Assembly: GCF_000814845.2 (NCBI RefSeq)
Contig: NZ_CP010431.2
Location: 5,394,001-5,458,000 of the forward strand
Length of the DNA: 64,000 bases
Source: Pandoraea sputorum
Lineage (GTDB): Bacteria > Pseudomonadota > Gammaproteobacteria > Burkholderiales > Burkholderiaceae
Reading direction: 5' to 3'
A program made the translations under genes and the position numbers. This document shows, in pieces, positions 44,920 to 53,536 of the stretch (position 1 is its first letter; each line of letters opens with the position of its first letter). The notes below the pieces were generated by a model, which was not told where the DNA came from, searched no databases, and worked only from the letters and a program-made list of their open reading frames with translations.

Positions 44920-45458
44920 GCCGCCTCCATCGCGAAGAAGCACTGCGTGCCCGCACGCACGAGGTGACGTTTCACCGTCGCCAGTGAAATGCCAAGTTCG
45001 GTGGCGATTTCGGGATGCGTGAGGCCGTCCAGTTGCGCCAGCAGGAAAGCGCGTTTGACGAGCGACGGCAGACCGTCGAGACAACGGTCGATTTCGAGCA
45101 GCGTCTCCAGCACAATGGCGCGCTCTTCGGGAGACGGGGCAAGGGCTTCGGGTTGTTGCGCCAGAGCGTCGAGATAGGCGCGCTCGATCTGCTCGCGTCT
45201 CCAGTAGTTATAGAGGACGCGCTGCGCGACGGTCGTCAGGAACGCGCGCGGCGACGCCAACAGACGCGGCGGATCGCGCTCCAGCAGACGGACAAAAGTG
45301 TCGTGCGCGAGATCGGCCGCGCGATGCGAGCAGCCGGTCTTGCGATGCAGCCAGCCATGAAGCCAGCCGTGGTGATCGTTGTAGAGTCGCTGCAGCGTAT
45401 TGCACGTATTGCACGTATTGAGCGAAGTGTCGCGCTGCAGCGTGTCGTCGGCGGGCAT
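44916..45458 (-). CDS. ECF sigma factor, FecI type
   Basis: This 180-aa protein has sigma region 2 (LYNDHHGWLHGWLHRKTGCSHRAADLAHDTFVRLL is the core, of which AADLAHDTFVRLL is the hallmark) and region 4 (LPSLVKRAFLLAQLDGLTHPEIA and ATVKRHLVRA). FecI-type factors transcribe the neighbouring receptor gene when iron chelate is bound. ATG 45458 was chosen for its strong RBS (GGACAGGAGGGG); a frame from 45494 lacks one. A Fur-like box lies 53 bp upstream. A 9-bp tandem repeat in the N-terminal coding region encodes NTCNTCNT. Confidence 0.93.
   Translation of the reverse strand: MPADDTLQRDTSLNTCNTCNTLQRLYNDHHGWLHGWLHRKTGCSHRAADLAHDTFVRLLERDPPRLLASPRAFLTTVAQRVLYNYWRREQIERAYLDALAQQPEALAPSPEERAIVLETLLEIDRCLDGLPSLVKRAFLLAQLDGLTHPEIATELGISLATVKRHLVRAGTQCFFAMEAA
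45397..45423. repeat. 9-bp tandem repeat in the fecI-like gene
   Basis: CGTATTGCA occurs twice in tandem, followed by CGTATTGAG. It encodes a repeated Asn-Thr-Cys motif near the N-terminus; the unit keeps frame. Confidence 0.85.
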
Positions 45459-45510
45459 ACGCCCCTCCTGTCCCCGGGCCAGGTGTGGCCGCAAGGCTCA
45501 GGCACCGTTT

Positions 45511-45531
45511 TGCAAATGAGAATCGTTCGCA
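45511..45531 (-). promoter_or_regulatory. Fur-like box upstream of fecI-fecR
   Basis: A 21-bp imperfect palindrome (TGCAAATGAGAATC...GCA) includes the AATGAGAAT half-site typical of Fur boxes. It lies at the expected promoter distance from the sigma factor gene, so iron-dependent repression is likely. Confidence 0.7.
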
Positions 45532-45624
45532 GTATAGCAAACAAGTTTCACTGGCATGGGACGGACGATGCGCCACCGTCGCTACGCGTGGCGCGTATGC
45601 GACAGCGGCATCCGTCAGCTTCCG

Positions 45625-46347
45625 TCAAAGCGCTTGGTAATAGGCGTCCTCAAGCAGCATGTCTTCGAAGAACGCACCGAAACGCTGCTGCGGGTCACGC
45701 AGGTGAATCTCCAGAATCCATCGCATAGCGGATGGCGTGGTCTCGAAGTTCGCCAGCGAGCCGGTGTGGATCGCCGCGTGAGGGAAGTCCGAGACACGGT
45801 GGCCGGGCAGATCGAAATTCAGCGACCAACCCATACGGCGTGCGACGTCGTCGGCGTAGGCATAGAGCGCCTGTCCGGTCGACCCTTCACGCTGCCACTT
45901 CTGACGGACGTCGTGAAACAGCGCCTCGGCGTCTCGGGCGCACCGCTCATACGCGTCATGCTGGCCGACGACGAAGCTCGCACCGCCGTCGCCTTCCCAC
46001 GCTTCGAAACGCGGCGCGATGTCGATGAAGAAGAGATCGTTCTCGCCGAGCACGACGCCCGGCTCGGACGGCTGACGCATTGGCTTGAGCGTGTTTTTGC
46101 CGAAGCGAACGCGCGTCGGGTGCCAGCTCAGTTCGAGCCCGGCGGACGTCAGCACGCCTTTGGCCATCGCGACGGCATCTTCCTCGACCATGCCGGGGCG
46201 CACGTTCGCAGCGATGTCGCGAATCGCAGTACGGGTCTTGTTGCGGGCGGCAAGCATGCCGTCGACGGAGAACGCGGGGCCGACGCGCTCGGCCAGCGAG
46301 GCTTCGTCGGGATAACGGACGGCGGCGGAAGTCATTTGATTCGACAT
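45625..46347 (-). CDS. M24 family metallopeptidase (creatinase/aminopeptidase fold)
   Basis: This 240-aa protein has the pita-bread fold of M24 peptidases. Candidate metal ligands appear in order: FFIDIAP and EGDGG (two Asp), FDLPGHRVSDF (His), ILEIHL (Glu) and AFFEDML (Glu). It lacks the N-terminal domain of Xaa-Pro dipeptidases, so a compact methionine- or proline-type aminopeptidase role is likely. ATG 46347 (MSNQMTSA) was chosen; the frame upstream is open but not protein-like and overlaps the divergent promoter region. It is divergent from the GlxA-type regulator at 46602, and is isolated functionally. Confidence 0.85.
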   Translation of the reverse strand: MSNQMTSAAVRYPDEASLAERVGPAFSVDGMLAARNKTRTAIRDIAANVRPGMVEEDAVAMAKGVLTSAGLELSWHPTRVRFGKNTLKPMRQPSEPGVVLGENDLFFIDIAPRFEAWEGDGGASFVVGQHDAYERCARDAEALFHDVRQKWQREGSTGQALYAYADDVARRMGWSLNFDLPGHRVSDFPHAAIHTGSLANFETTPSAMRWILEIHLRDPQQRFGAFFEDMLLEDAYYQAL

Positions 46348-46601
46348 CGAATACCTCTCGGTGGATGCGGTTGTTCTGGAGGGCATGCGACGGGGCTGCC
46401 GTCGCTCGAACCATTCTCGAATCACCGCTATGGCGCGACGCGCAACGTGAGCGGGTCGATCAGGCCAACCAGCGGCATCTTCGTGCCAGCGCCCGGCCGA
46501 CATCTTGCCGATGGGCCGCGTTCTGCCAAAATGGGGCGCATCAACGCCAGTGTTTCCCCATCGCTTTGCCGCCAACCTGAACCGTCTTCCACCGAATCAC
46601 C

Positions 46602-47570
46602 ATGATCCGTAACGTCGCCCTGCTGGTGTTTCCCGGCGTGCAATCGCTCGATGTGAGCGGGCCGCTGGACGTCTTCGCCGAAGCCAATCGCTTCCTGCTG
46701 CCCGACGATCAGTACCAGACGGAGGTCATCGGCACGCAGCACGGGGCCATTGCCTGCTCGAATGGCATGGCGTTGCTGCCGCGACGTCACTATCAGGATG
46801 TCGGCGGACACGTCGATCTGCTGCTGGTGGCGGGGGGTCCGTCGCTACTGACGGACGATCTCGGGCCGAACGTCTATCGCTGGCTGAACGACATGGTCCC
46901 GCGCGCACGCCGCTACGGCTCGATCTGCAACGGCGCGCTGATCCTGGCGGCGGCGGGCCTGCTCGACGGCAAGCGCGTAACCACGCACTGGAACGATGTC
47001 GACGTACTGGCCGAGCGTGCCCCGGGCGCGAACATCGAAGTCGACCGGCTGTTCATTCAGGACGGGCGTCTGTTCACGTCGGCAGGGGTGACGGCCGGGA
47101 TCGATCTGTCGCTGCATTTGCTGGCACAGGATCACGGGCAGGAGGTGGCGCTGAACGTGGCGAAGCGGCTGGTCGTCTTCACGCAGCGCGCGGGCGGTCA
47201 GTCGCAATTCAGTCCGTATCTGACGCCCTACGCCGAGCCGAACTCTCCCGTCGCGCAGGTCCAGCATTACGTGCTGGAGCATTTGGCGGAGCCGTTATCG
47301 GTCGGCGATCTGGCAGCCGTGGCAAAGATGAGCGTGCGCAACTTCTCGCGGGTATTCGCACGCGATGCGGGGGTGACGCCAGCCGATTTCGTGAGCGCCG
47401 CCCGCGTCGACGCCGCGCGCGTGATGCTGGAGAACGGCAATGCCCCGCTCAAGACAGTGGCGTGGGAATGCGGCTTCGGCGACCCGCACAACATGCGCAA
47501 GGTGTTTCAGCGCCGATTCGGCGTGTCGCCGCAGCAGTATCGCGAGAATTTCGGGCAGGCGCAGGGGTAA
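46602..47570 (+). CDS. GlxA-family AraC-type regulator with DJ-1/PfpI domain (first)
   Basis: This 322-aa regulator has an N-terminal class I glutamine amidotransferase-like (DJ-1/PfpI) domain, about residues 5-190, with the nucleophile-elbow region YGSICNGALILAAAGLLDGK, and a C-terminal AraC double helix-turn-helix (LAAVAKMSVRNFSRVFARDAGVTPADFV, ending CGFGDPHNMRKVFQRRFGVSPQQYR). Such regulators often control amine, betaine or arginine metabolism. It is divergent from the M24 gene and upstream of the TehA-like gene. Its target is unknown. Confidence 0.92.
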   Translation: MIRNVALLVFPGVQSLDVSGPLDVFAEANRFLLPDDQYQTEVIGTQHGAIACSNGMALLPRRHYQDVGGHVDLLLVAGGPSLLTDDLGPNVYRWLNDMVPRARRYGSICNGALILAAAGLLDGKRVTTHWNDVDVLAERAPGANIEVDRLFIQDGRLFTSAGVTAGIDLSLHLLAQDHGQEVALNVAKRLVVFTQRAGGQSQFSPYLTPYAEPNSPVAQVQHYVLEHLAEPLSVGDLAAVAKMSVRNFSRVFARDAGVTPADFVSAARVDAARVMLENGNAPLKTVAWECGFGDPHNMRKVFQRRFGVSPQQYRENFGQAQG

Positions 47571-47717
47571 GCGGCGGCGACGAAGTCGAGGCTTCCTGAC
47601 CCAAGGGCGGGCGCTTGAAGCGCACCACCGGGTCAAGCGCGGGGCGGCCGTTGTTCGCGCAGTACAGCGGCGCACCTTGTCTCGAATGAAGATGGCATGG
47701 GCTGTGTCGACATTCTG

Positions 47718-47744
47718 AGGGAGTCCCGATGGGACTCCTTTTTT
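47718..47744 (+). terminator. Terminator after the first GlxA-type gene
   Basis: GGAGTCCC and GGGACTCC pair around GAT and are followed by TTTTTT, about 150 bp after the stop codon. Confidence 0.85.
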
Positions 47745-47787
47745 GTTTTGTCGACGGGTCCCGACAGCTTGCGACCACGTCGCGCCA

Positions 47788-47862
47788 TCGTTGCAGATGG
47801 CTGTCAATGGTCAACCACGTAGCAAATGGCCATCTTTGTCGCAACGTTGGCAGAAATTGCCA
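47788..47862. promoter_or_regulatory. Cluster of inverted repeats upstream of the TehA-like gene
   Basis: AGATGGC/GCCATCT (47795-47801 and 47829-47835) flanked by CGTTGC and GCAACG, followed by TGGCAGAAATTGCCA (47848-47862), lie 130-200 bp before the start. This could be an operator for one of the GlxA-type regulators; it is inference. No gene is seen in the 47571-47988 gap. Confidence 0.4.
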
Positions 47863-47988
47863 CTTTGCTCCACTTTCGCTCCCCGCAGGCGGCTCCGATA
47901 ATTTCCTTACAGCACGAACAAGGCGTGTCTGAGCATTTTCAGGCGCCGGTGCCTAACCAAGGTTTGAGCGAAAGAGATAGAGGACATC

Positions 47989-48975
47989 ATGAGTATTGCC
48001 ACAACTGCTGACCCGTCCATACGGCAGCGTAGCTCGGTGAAGCACCTTCCCGTGAATCTTTTCGGTTCCGTCATGGGGATTTCCGGACTGTCTCTTGCGT
48101 GGCGCGGCGCACATCACCTCTTCGGTGCGAACGCGGCGATCGCGGACGAAATCGGCATCATCGCCATCCTGACGTTTCTGGTTCTGGCGGCAGGATACCT
48201 GGTCAAGTGGGTTCGCTACCCGGAGGCGGTGAAGGCCGAATTCACTCACCCGATTGCGGGCAATTTTTTCGGCACCATCACGATTTCGGTATTGCTTCTC
48301 TCGTCAGTCATCGGTGTCTACAGTGCGGTGCTGGGTGAGATCGTGTGGTCTATCGGAACCCTTCTCACTATCGGTCTGACCTTCATCGTCGCCGGACGGC
48401 TCTTTCGGGGCAAACAGGAACCGATTCACGCTGCGCCGGCCTGGTTGATTCCCGGTGTGGCAACACTTGATATTGCGGTTGCGGGGGGCACCATGCCGAT
48501 GGCGTGGGCGCACGAAGTCAACCTCTTCGCCATCGCTGTCGGCACGATGATGGCGCTCGTATTTTTCACGATGATTTTCTCTCGCATCGTTCACCACGAC
48601 CCGCTACCGCAGGGGATGGTGCCCTCCCTGATCATCATGATCGCGCCGTTCGAGGTCGGTTTCCTGGCTTATGTGAATGTCGTCCAGCACGTGGACATGT
48701 TTGCGGGTCTGCTCTTTTACTTCGGGTTGTTCCTGTTCATCTCGTTGGCATTCAAGGTGTTCCGGCTCTCGATTCCGTTCGCCGCGTCGTGGTGGGCGGT
48801 CAGCTTCCCGATGGCCGCGCTGTCCAATGCCGCGATCAAGTATGCAGCCTACTCGGATACCTGGGCGCTGAAATTCATCGCTGCCATCATCCTGACGATG
48901 CTGAGCCTCACCATCCTGGTGCTCTTCGCGCGCACGCTGCACCGCCTCTTCACGAACCGCCTCCTCGTCGGTTGA
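47989..48975 (+). CDS. TehA/SLAC1-family membrane protein
   Basis: This 328-aa protein has about ten hydrophobic segments, starting with LPVNLFGSVMGISGLSLAWR and including HPIAGNFFGTITISVLLLSS and IMIAPFEVGFLAYVN, as in tellurite-resistance/dicarboxylate transporter (TDT) and SLAC1 anion-channel proteins. Members are anion channels or dicarboxylate exporters in the inner membrane. AGAGATAGAGGAC precedes the ATG. It is followed by a sugE-like gene after 83 bp. The substrate is unknown. Confidence 0.88.
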   Translation: MSIATTADPSIRQRSSVKHLPVNLFGSVMGISGLSLAWRGAHHLFGANAAIADEIGIIAILTFLVLAAGYLVKWVRYPEAVKAEFTHPIAGNFFGTITISVLLLSSVIGVYSAVLGEIVWSIGTLLTIGLTFIVAGRLFRGKQEPIHAAPAWLIPGVATLDIAVAGGTMPMAWAHEVNLFAIAVGTMMALVFFTMIFSRIVHHDPLPQGMVPSLIIMIAPFEVGFLAYVNVVQHVDMFAGLLFYFGLFLFISLAFKVFRLSIPFAASWWAVSFPMAALSNAAIKYAAYSDTWALKFIAAIILTMLSLTILVLFARTLHRLFTNRLLVG

Positions 48976-48991
48976 GACAGCCCACCTTTTT

Positions 48992-49027
48992 CCAGTGCCC
49001 TCCACCCCGGGGGTGCTGGACTTTTTT
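48992..49027 (+). terminator. Hairpin between the TehA-like and SugE-like genes
   Basis: CCAG...CACCCC and GGGGTG-CTGG pair, with CTTTTT before and CTTTTTTG after the stem, so it could stop transcription in both directions. It lacks the ACGR loops of a guanidine-II riboswitch. Confidence 0.6.
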
Positions 49028-49058
49028 GAACACCCTCGTCACCGCAACGGTCATCCCT

Positions 49059-49385
49059 ATGTCCTGGATAGTGTTAAGTGTCGCTGGCCTGCTGGAAATC
49101 GCCTTCGCCTTCGGTATGAAATGGTCCGCGGGATTCAGCCGCCCCTGGCCGAGCGTTTTCGCGGCGCTCACCGGTCTATCGAGCATCTGGTTGTTGACCA
49201 CATCGCTCAAATCGCTCCCGGTCGGTACGGCCTATGCGGTATGGACGGGAATCGGGGCGGCCGGTACCGCCGTTGTCGGCATGCTGTTCCTGGGCGAATC
49301 GGCCTCGCTCGGACGCGTGTTGTGTATTGCCGTCATCCTGTCAGGCGTGATCGGATTGCGTGTCGTGGGAGGGCAGGCCGCGTAA
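49059..49385 (+). CDS. sugE: SMR-family exporter, SugE/Gdx type (guanidinium exporter)
   Basis: This 108-aa inner-membrane protein has four transmembrane helices and begins MSWIVLSVAGLLEIAFAFGMK with the essential Glu13. The SugE/Gdx signature SLPVGTAYAVWTGIGA and the C-terminal LGESASLGRVLCIAVILSGVIGLR are present. Members of this branch export guanidinium with protons rather than quaternary ammonium compounds. The start at 49059 gives the normal length; the frame is open upstream inside the TehA-like gene. No guanidine riboswitch is recognisable upstream. Confidence 0.92.
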   Translation: MSWIVLSVAGLLEIAFAFGMKWSAGFSRPWPSVFAALTGLSSIWLLTTSLKSLPVGTAYAVWTGIGAAGTAVVGMLFLGESASLGRVLCIAVILSGVIGLRVVGGQAA

Positions 49386-49421
49386 GGGTTGCCTCGACGT
49401 CGCTCGGCAACAGTCCAAAGA

Positions 49422-50381
49422 CTACGCGGCGATCAGAAAACGTCGGCGATATTCCAACGGCGATACCCCGAGCCTGCGCAAGAACGCACGTCGCAGCCCG
49501 TTAGGATCTGCAAAGCCCGTCAGACTGGCCACCTTCTTCGGCGGATATCGGGTTTCTTCGAGTAGTCTGCGCGCCGCGTCGATGCGCGCGTCTTCCACAA
49601 ATGTCGCCGGGGTTATGCCGCATGCCTCTTTGAAGACCCGGGCAAAATTTCGCGCGCTCATCCCGGCACGCTCGGAAAGCATCGTGACCGATAGCGGCTG
49701 AGCCAGATTCTGGAGTACCCATTCCTGAACGTCTCGTATCGCGTTCTTCTCCGAGGCCTGCACTGTCAGATAGGCGCTGAACTGCGATTGGCCACCGGGG
49801 CGTTTAAGAAACATCACGAATTCTCGGGCGACCTTCATCGCAACCGATCGCCCGAGGTCTTCCTCGACCAGCGCCAGTGCCAAGTCCAGACCCGCAGTCA
49901 CTCCTGCCGATGTGTAGATGTTGCCGTCCCTGACGAAAATCTGGTCCGGTTGAACATTCACCTTCGGGTACATGCGACTCAGGCGCGCCGTGGCGTTCCA
50001 GTGCGTGGTAGCCCTTTTTCCATCCAGCAGGCCTGTCCGAGCCAGCAGCAGCGCGCCGGAACACACCGAGCCGATGCGACGCGCAGTCTTCGCGTAGCGC
50101 AATATCCACTGACGGATGACGGCATCGTCTTCGAGCAAATGCACCGAAGGGCTGCCCGCGATGAGTAAAGTATCGATGTCAGGACTGCTGGTGTCGAGCG
50201 TAGTGTCGGGCGTGATCCGCATGCCATTGGACGCTCTTATCACGCCAGGCGCCGTGGAGACAATTTCGAACTGATAGTTCGACGGTGCTCCCGCCTGGCG
50301 TGCGGCCTCGTGAAACACATCGATCGGCCCCACCAGGTCTAGCATCTGGACGTTGGGAAACGTGAGAACCGCAATCTTCAT
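49422..50381 (-). CDS. GlxA-family AraC-type regulator with DJ-1/PfpI domain (second)
   Basis: This 319-aa regulator has the same layout as the gene at 46602: DJ-1/PfpI domain with IGSVCSGALLLARTGLLDGK and a C-terminal AraC domain (LSERAGMSARNFARVFKEACGITPATFV, ending GFADPNGLRRAFLRRLGVSPLEYRRRF). ATG 50381 was chosen because MKIAVLTFPNVQMLDLVGP is the standard start; the frame upstream to 50477 has no support. It is divergent from paaA and convergent with sugE. Its targets are unknown. Confidence 0.92.
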   Translation of the reverse strand: MKIAVLTFPNVQMLDLVGPIDVFHEAARQAGAPSNYQFEIVSTAPGVIRASNGMRITPDTTLDTSSPDIDTLLIAGSPSVHLLEDDAVIRQWILRYAKTARRIGSVCSGALLLARTGLLDGKRATTHWNATARLSRMYPKVNVQPDQIFVRDGNIYTSAGVTAGLDLALALVEEDLGRSVAMKVAREFVMFLKRPGGQSQFSAYLTVQASEKNAIRDVQEWVLQNLAQPLSVTMLSERAGMSARNFARVFKEACGITPATFVEDARIDAARRLLEETRYPPKKVASLTGFADPNGLRRAFLRRLGVSPLEYRRRFLIAA

Positions 50382-50584
50382 AGGTGCCGCGCGTTGGCTC
50401 GATGATTCCCCTAGTCTAGGCAGCAGTGCCGACTTTCTCCAGGCGATGGCCGCAACATCTCGCACTCTGGCCGACATCGACCGACCACCCCGCCACCCGC
50501 CTCACTGCGCCATCTCATTTCCTCTCAAGAAAATCTCAAGCCCTGTGGACAACGACACCTCCCCGGCCTAATGGAAAACATTTA

Positions 50585-50612
50585 TTGACCGACCGGCCGG
50601 TCGGTTTATAAT
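50585..50612 (+). promoter_or_regulatory. paaA promoter with an 18-bp palindromic operator (PaaR-like)
   Basis: TTGACC (50585-50590) and TATAAT (50607-50612) are separated by 16 bp, and the perfect palindrome ACCGACCGGCCGGTCGGT (50588-50605) fills the spacer. TetR-type repressors bind such sites. The TetR gene at 55633, at the end of the same cluster, is the obvious candidate. Confidence 0.85.
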
Positions 50613-50650
50613 GCGTTCCATATCCCCACATGCCGCGGAGGCCTTCCTCT

Positions 50651-51658
50651 ATGTATACGCAAGCCATCGATCTGGCCGGCAATAGCCCCAAGGGCGTGCA
50701 AGCCCTGAGCGAGGCCGAGCAGGCGCAGCAAGCTCGCTTCGACGCGCGGGTCGCCGCCGACCAGAAGATCGAGCCGCAGGACTACATGCCTGCCGAGTAT
50801 CGCAAGACGCTCGTTCGCCAGATCTCGCAGCACGCGCACTCGGAAGTCGTCGGCATGCTGCCGGAAGGCAACTGGATCTCGCGCGCGCCCAGCCTCAAAC
50901 GCAAAGCCATCCTGCTCGCCAAAGTGCAGGACGAAGCCGGTCACGGTCTCTATCTCTATTCCGCCGCCGAAACGCTCGGCACGTCGCGCGACCAGATGAT
51001 CGACGCCCTGCACTCCGGCAAGGCCAAGTACTCCAGCATTTTCAACTACCCCACCCTCACGTGGGCCGACGTCGGTGTGATCGGCTGGCTGGTCGACGGC
51101 GCGGCCATCATGAACCAGGTGCCCCTGTGCCGCTGCTCGTACGGTCCGTACGCGCGCGCCATGATTCGTGTGTGCAAGGAAGAGTCGTTCCACCAGCGTC
51201 AGGGCTTCGACGCCCTGCTCGCCATGATGAGCGGCACGCAATCCCAGCGCGACATGGTTCAGGAAGCGGTGAACCGCTGGTGGTGGCCGGTGCTGATGAT
51301 GTTCGGCCCGAGCGACAAGGAATCCATCCACAGCACCCAGACCATGAAGTGGGGCATCAAGCGAATCTCGAACGACGACCTGCGTCAGAAGTTCGTCGAT
51401 GCCGCCATCGAACAGGCCAAGGTGCTCGGCGTGACCTTCCCCGACCCGGATCTGAAGTGGAACGAAGCCCGCAAGGCCCACGACTACGGCGAGATCGACT
51501 GGAGCGAATTCTGGCGCGTGGTCGGCGGTGACGGCCCGTGCAACAAGGAACGTGTCGGCACCCGCGTGGCCGCCCACGAAAAAGGCGCCTGGGTGCGCGA
51601 TGCCGCCCTCGCCCACGCAGCGAAACAGCGCCAGCGCGCCGAGAAGCAGGCTGCATAA
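50651..51658 (+). CDS. paaA: 1,2-phenylacetyl-CoA epoxidase, catalytic subunit A
   Basis: This 335-aa ferritin-like di-iron protein is the oxygenase subunit that epoxidises the ring of phenylacetyl-CoA. It has the iron-ligand motifs [10 protein letters not shown] near residues 93-102 and [11 protein letters not shown] near 175-186, and [31 protein letters not shown] 50651 ([10 protein letters not shown]) was chosen over 50630 because the upstream residues overlap the leader. It heads the paaABCDE operon and is controlled by the palindromic promoter at 50585. Confidence 0.97.
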   Translation: MYTQAIDLAGNSPKGVQALSEAEQAQQARFDARVAADQKIEPQDYMPAEYRKTLVRQISQHAHSEVVGMLPEGNWISRAPSLKRKAILLAKVQDEAGHGLYLYSAAETLGTSRDQMIDALHSGKAKYSSIFNYPTLTWADVGVIGWLVDGAAIMNQVPLCRCSYGPYARAMIRVCKEESFHQRQGFDALLAMMSGTQSQRDMVQEAVNRWWWPVLMMFGPSDKESIHSTQTMKWGIKRISNDDLRQKFVDAAIEQAKVLGVTFPDPDLKWNEARKAHDYGEIDWSEFWRVVGGDGPCNKERVGTRVAAHEKGAWVRDAALAHAAKQRQRAEKQAA

Positions 51659-51703
51659 GCGGTCGCAAGAGCGCGCCGCCCTCACAAGACATCAGGAACG
51701 ATC

Positions 51704-52000
51704 ATGACGCAAGCAAGCAACAAGGAATGGCCCCTCTGGGAAGTGTTCGTGCGCAGCAAGATGGGCCTCGAACACAAGCACAGCGGCAGCCTGCACGCCG
51801 CCGACGCCGAGATGGCGCTGCGCATGGCGCGCGACGTCTACACGCGCCGTCAGGAAGGCGTGAGCATCTGGGTCGTGCCCTCGGTCGCCATCACGGCCTC
51901 GGCACCGGAAGACAAGGCCGAGCTATTCGATCCGGCCGCCGACAAGATCTACCGTCACCCGACCTTCTACCAGCTGCCGGAAGAAGTGAACCACATGTAA
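51704..52000 (+). CDS. paaB: 1,2-phenylacetyl-CoA epoxidase subunit B
   Basis: This 98-aa protein is the small PaaB subunit, required for the complex. WPLWEVFVRSKMGLEHKHSGSLHAADAEMALRMARDVYTRR is typical (key part HKHSGSLHAADAEMAL), and it ends KIYRHPTFYQLPEEVNHM. It follows paaA by 45 bp. Confidence 0.97.
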   Translation: MTQASNKEWPLWEVFVRSKMGLEHKHSGSLHAADAEMALRMARDVYTRRQEGVSIWVVPSVAITASAPEDKAELFDPAADKIYRHPTFYQLPEEVNHM

Positions 52001-52063
52001 GCGGCTGCGCGCCGGCGTGACGAAACGCACGTCAATGGCGCGCCCCAAGCGAGACCCCAGAAC

Positions 52064-52867
52064 ATGAAACCGACGCAGGAACATCTGTCCTATCTGCTGC
52101 GCCTCGCCGACAACGCGCTGATCCTCGGTCAGCGCAACGCGGAATGGTGTGGTCACGGCCCCGTGCTGGAAGAAGACATCGCGCTCACCAACCTGAGCCT
52201 CGATCTCATCGGCCAGGCACGCATGCTGTATCAGCACGCCGCCCAGCTCGAAACCGAACTCACCGGCTTCGCGAAGCAGGAAGATGACTACGCCTTCTGG
52301 CGCGACGAATTCGCCTTCCGTAACTGGACACTCGTCGAGTTGCCCCACTACGGCCCGACCGCCGGTACCACGGCCGCCGAGCGCGATTACGCCGTCACCA
52401 TCGTGCGCAACTTCCTCTACTCGGCCCTGATGGTCGAAGTGTGGCAAGCACTCGCGCAGTCGACCGACGAAACGCTCGCCGCCATCGCCGCCAAATCGGT
52501 CAAGGAAGCGCACTACCACCTGCACCACGCACGCGACTGGCTCGTGCGCTTCGGCGACGGCACGGAAGAATCGCATCGCCGCGCGCAGGCCGCGCTCGAC
52601 TATCTCGTGCCGTACATGAACGAGATCTTCAAGCGCGACACGCTCGAAGACACGGTGGCCGCCGCCGGTACCGGCGTGACGATGGCCGATCTGAAGGACG
52701 CATGGCAAGCCACCGTCAACGATGCACTCGCGGAGGCCACGCTCACCGCGCCGGTCGGCGGTGCGTTCGAGAGCACGGGCAAGTTCGGTCACCACTCCGA
52801 ACACATGAGCTATCTGCTCGGCGAGATGCAGGGTCTGGCCCGTCAGCATCCCGGCGCCACCTGGTAA
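52064..52867 (+). CDS. paaC: 1,2-phenylacetyl-CoA epoxidase, structural subunit C
   Basis: This 267-aa ferritin-like protein pairs with PaaA as the structural subunit. It has YLLRLADNALILGQRNAEWCGHGP near the N-terminus, DLIGQARMLYQHAA, and the helix SVKEAHYHLHHARDWLVRFGDG near residue 146. It follows paaB by 63 bp. Confidence 0.96.
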   Translation: MKPTQEHLSYLLRLADNALILGQRNAEWCGHGPVLEEDIALTNLSLDLIGQARMLYQHAAQLETELTGFAKQEDDYAFWRDEFAFRNWTLVELPHYGPTAGTTAAERDYAVTIVRNFLYSALMVEVWQALAQSTDETLAAIAAKSVKEAHYHLHHARDWLVRFGDGTEESHRRAQAALDYLVPYMNEIFKRDTLEDTVAAAGTGVTMADLKDAWQATVNDALAEATLTAPVGGAFESTGKFGHHSEHMSYLLGEMQGLARQHPGATW

Positions 52868-52883
52868 GCCACGCGCGCACATC

Positions 52884-53492
52884 ATGCCTACGACGAACAT
52901 GTTTGCCGACGCGATGACGAATCTGCCGCTCACCCCTCCCGTTGCGCCCGACGTGCTCACGCCGGCCTCGGAGGCGTCGCTGCCGCTCGCCTGGCAAACG
53001 CTCGAAGCCGTGCCCGACCCGGAAATTCCGGTCGTGTCGATTCGGGAGCTCGGCATTCTGCGCGATGTGCGCGTCGTGACGAACGACGAAGGCCGCGCGG
53101 CGTTCGAGATCGTGATTACGCCCACGTACTCGGGCTGCCCGGCGATGCAGCAGATCGCCGAGGACATCGCCGCGGCCATGACGCGCGCAGGCCTCGGCCC
53201 CTGGCACGTCAAGACCGTGCTCGCCCCCGCATGGACGACGGACTGGATCAGCCCGGAAGCCCGCGAAAAACTGCGTGGCTACGGCATTGCGCCGCCCACA
53301 GGTGCGCAAGCCGTGTCCGCCGACGCGCCGCGCAAGATCACGTTCTACGGCCGACCGAAAGACGGCGTGCCGTGCCCGCACTGCGGCTCGACGCATACCG
53401 AAGTCGTCTCCGCCTTCGGATCGACCGCCTGCAAGGCGCATTACGTTTGCCGCTCGTGCCAAGAGCCGTTCGACTACTTCAAGCCATATTGA
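52884..53492 (+). CDS. paaD: Phenylacetyl-CoA epoxidase accessory protein D (PaaD)
   Basis: This 202-aa protein is thought to help mature the epoxidase iron centre. It has an N-terminal MIP18/DUF59 domain (VPDPEIPVVSIRELGILRDV, PTYSGCPAMQQIAEDI) and a C-terminal zinc-ribbon-like region with Cys pairs (CPHCGSTHTEV and CRSCQEPFDYFKPY). It starts 17 bp after the paaC stop. Confidence 0.95.
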   Translation: MPTTNMFADAMTNLPLTPPVAPDVLTPASEASLPLAWQTLEAVPDPEIPVVSIRELGILRDVRVVTNDEGRAAFEIVITPTYSGCPAMQQIAEDIAAAMTRAGLGPWHVKTVLAPAWTTDWISPEAREKLRGYGIAPPTGAQAVSADAPRKITFYGRPKDGVPCPHCGSTHTEVVSAFGSTACKAHYVCRSCQEPFDYFKPY

Positions 53493-53536
53493 TTGGCCAG
53501 ATTGACCCCGCGCTTGATCCAATTGGGAAGCTGACA

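Noticed and set aside
48976..49058. Possible guanidine riboswitch before the SugE-like gene
   Set aside because: The hairpin there has no ACGR loops and no recognisable guanidine-I or -III core; it looks like a terminator.
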